Assembly (NCBI GenBank): GCA_015680635.1
Contig: JAABOA010001038.1
Location: forward strand, 1 to 10,057
DNA length: 10,057 nucleotides
Source: Lunasporangiospora selenospora
Lineage: Eukaryota; Mortierellomycota; Mortierellomycetes; Mortierellales; Mortierellaceae
Direction: 5' to 3'
Positions 8,738-10,057 of the stretch are shown here, piece after piece; within the stretch, counting starts at the first letter, position 1; every line of letters begins with the position of its first letter. The position numbers were made by a program, and so were the translations under genes. Below the pieces are notes generated by a model. That model was given only the letters and a program-made list of their open reading frames with translations. It was not told the origin of the DNA and searched no databases.

Positions 8738-9280
8738 TTGTATATTACCATTTTTAAAAAAAATCCTCTGTATCTATACCATTTGCTTCTCCTCTGGCTC
8801 TGTTTCCCTTCTTCATCTCTCTCCTTCAGCTCATCATGTTGCAATAAATGGAGAGCCATCAACTTGGCTATCAAAAAAGTCGGAATGGTTTTTTTTTCCT
8901 GCGCAACATGCGGTGTTACAGAAGGGAGTCCTCTATTTTCTCTACCCTCTGACAGTCGTAGAGTCTATCCTTTGGTGATATATGCCAAGGGTGGGAACAC
9001 TCATTTGCTCTCTTCACGATTGACCCCTGTTCCTCTGTATCTAATTTTTTTTGTAGGACTCTTTCATATTGGCTTTTATTTGTTGGTAACTATCATTTGC
9101 AAACAGTACCCTGAAAAACTAACTCAAAGTAACTTCATACACATATCGGACAGCCAGTCTAGCAGGAGCTATGCGTGCTCCGAGTTTAGCTGCCACTTGT
9201 GGTCCCTGGGGCATGATTACTAGCTTGGAGTAAGAGTCCAAGCAGAGTTGATTGGGTCGACGACGCTTAATGCAAATCCG

Positions 9281-9766
9281 CTACCCTTGCCACCCCCGAC
9301 CTTTCCCTATGAAAGCAGGGATCATGATCCGTGCCAAGCCTGAGTACCACCATTTGACCAAAGGTTGAGAATACGTTTGGCACTCTTTGTTACCAAAGCG
9401 ATAATGCATCTTGAACGATCCCAAGAGCTTCCTAGATGGTCAGATACGTCGCTGCATCTGGGACTTTGTCTTTTCGTCGAAAAGTGTTTGACATATGAAA
9501 AGGCGGATGTGTTCAAAAAAATAAGTCGGTGAGAAGCTATTGGTAAAATGGGGATGAATTATCCGATAGATCACGTCAAGGAAACGCGGTAGACTATACG
9601 AGAATACCGGACGAAGAAACTCGCACAATAATTGAGTAAGGGGAGGGGGGAGGGGAGTCAATGTAGTAAGAACACGTTTTGGATACAGGCAAAGAAAAGG
9701 AGAAAGAAGAAAAGGATATGAGTGGTAAAGGTGATGGAACTCATGGAACCAGGGGATTTGACCCAA
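9281..9766 (-). pseudogene. Possible decayed coding fragment (one in-frame stop)
   Basis: A minus-strand frame is open for 108 codons, stops once at 9442-9440, then is open for 52 more in the same frame. The second part contains KMHYRFGNKE and PLVKWWYSGLARIMIP, which look protein-like, and the first part is rich in Phe, Leu and Pro. I recognise no family. Chance is a real alternative, because a frame this long with one stop can arise in 10 kb. Confidence 0.18.
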
Positions 9767-9987
9767 CTGTCATTGGGCGCACGGGGCGCAAAGCAACCTC
9801 TCCATCTGTATTTCATACTCGGCATTGCTTATTAAGCGGAGACTTGACAAAGATGCTCAATGACTCCACACTAACAAATGGACGGCTTGGTGTCCCTCAG
9901 CACCATTGAGTCTCCCAGAATTGGAAAAAAGGCAATTTTTTTTTGTTAACGAGGGCCCATGTGGGCATGTAGAGTTTATAGGTTACT

Positions 9988-10007
9988 AGGACGGCTATCG
10001 CCGTCCT
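9988..10007. repeat. Perfect 8-bp inverted repeat, 4-base loop
   Basis: Arms AGGACGGC (9988-9995) and GCCGTCCT (10000-10007) flank the loop TATC. It is GC-rich in an otherwise AT-rich setting and could form a stable hairpin on either strand. Confidence 0.9.
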
Positions 10008-10027
10008 GTTGTCACTTAGTACTATAA

Positions 10028-10042
10028 CGGGGTTATTCCCCG
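10028..10042. repeat. Perfect 5-bp inverted repeat, 5-base loop
   Basis: Arms CGGGG (10028-10032) and CCCCG (10038-10042) flank TTATT. It lies 20 bases right of the 8-bp hairpin. A third small inverted repeat, GCCCA/TGGGC with loop TG, is at 9955-9966. Confidence 0.85.
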
Positions 10043-10057
10043 CAAATGGCTTCTATA

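Larger units (their letters stand above)
8738..10057. other. Right-hand region without a convincing gene
   Basis: I see no recognisable gene in these 1.3 kb. On the plus strand a frame from ATG 8885 to 9223 would give 112 residues with one hydrophobic segment, but its composition follows the T-rich DNA and no family fits. On the minus strand, 9766-9281 is open apart from one stop at 9442-9440. The right edge holds a cluster of small hairpins. It may be intergenic sequence or a decayed element. Confidence 0.4.

Noticed and set aside
8738-9223. 161-codon plus-strand frame, 112 codons from the first ATG at 8885
   Set aside because: Its Phe/Leu/Ser composition follows the T-rich DNA, it begins just after the orphan gene's 3' region, and no family is recognised; one hydrophobic segment is not enough.

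Overview
The window looks like nuclear DNA of an intron-rich filamentous fungus. Three things support this: many short GT-AG introns with CTAAC or TACTAAC branch sites, CT-rich leaders and intron ends, and recognisable eukaryotic cytoskeletal and membrane proteins. An early-diverging lineage such as Mortierellomycotina would fit, but that placement is inference. No bacterial features, rRNA, tRNA or CRISPR were found.

The layout is three genes. (1) Positions 1-2339, plus strand: a dynactin subunit 2 (dynamitin, DCTN2) homologue, rebuilt here from seven exons. Its first codons lie left of the window. (2) Positions 2841-5363, minus strand: a FAR-17a/AIG1-like membrane hydrolase, rebuilt from seven exons with consistent phases (328 residues). 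It keeps the family's catalytic Thr and His and carries a roughly 100-residue Ser/Ala-rich N-terminal extension. No single open frame shows this gene; it appears only after splicing. (3) Positions 6597-8306, plus strand: an intronless 569-residue protein of unknown family. It is largely disordered, with an acidic tail and four short clathrin-box-like motifs.

Genes 1 and 2 converge, with about 500 bases between their stop codons. Genes 2 and 3 diverge from a 1.23-kb intergenic region that should hold both promoters; it includes a long homopurine/homopyrimidine tract and a hexamer repeat. The last 1.75 kb (8307-10057) has no convincing gene. It holds the 3' region of gene 3, a weak one-stop open frame on the minus strand, and a cluster of small perfect hairpins at the right edge.

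The genes do not form a pathway: one belongs to dynein-dynactin transport, one to lipid hydrolysis, and one may be a trafficking adaptor. The items most worth checking are the spliced AIG1-like gene with its extension and tandem in-frame acceptors, the motif-bearing orphan protein, and the hairpin cluster.
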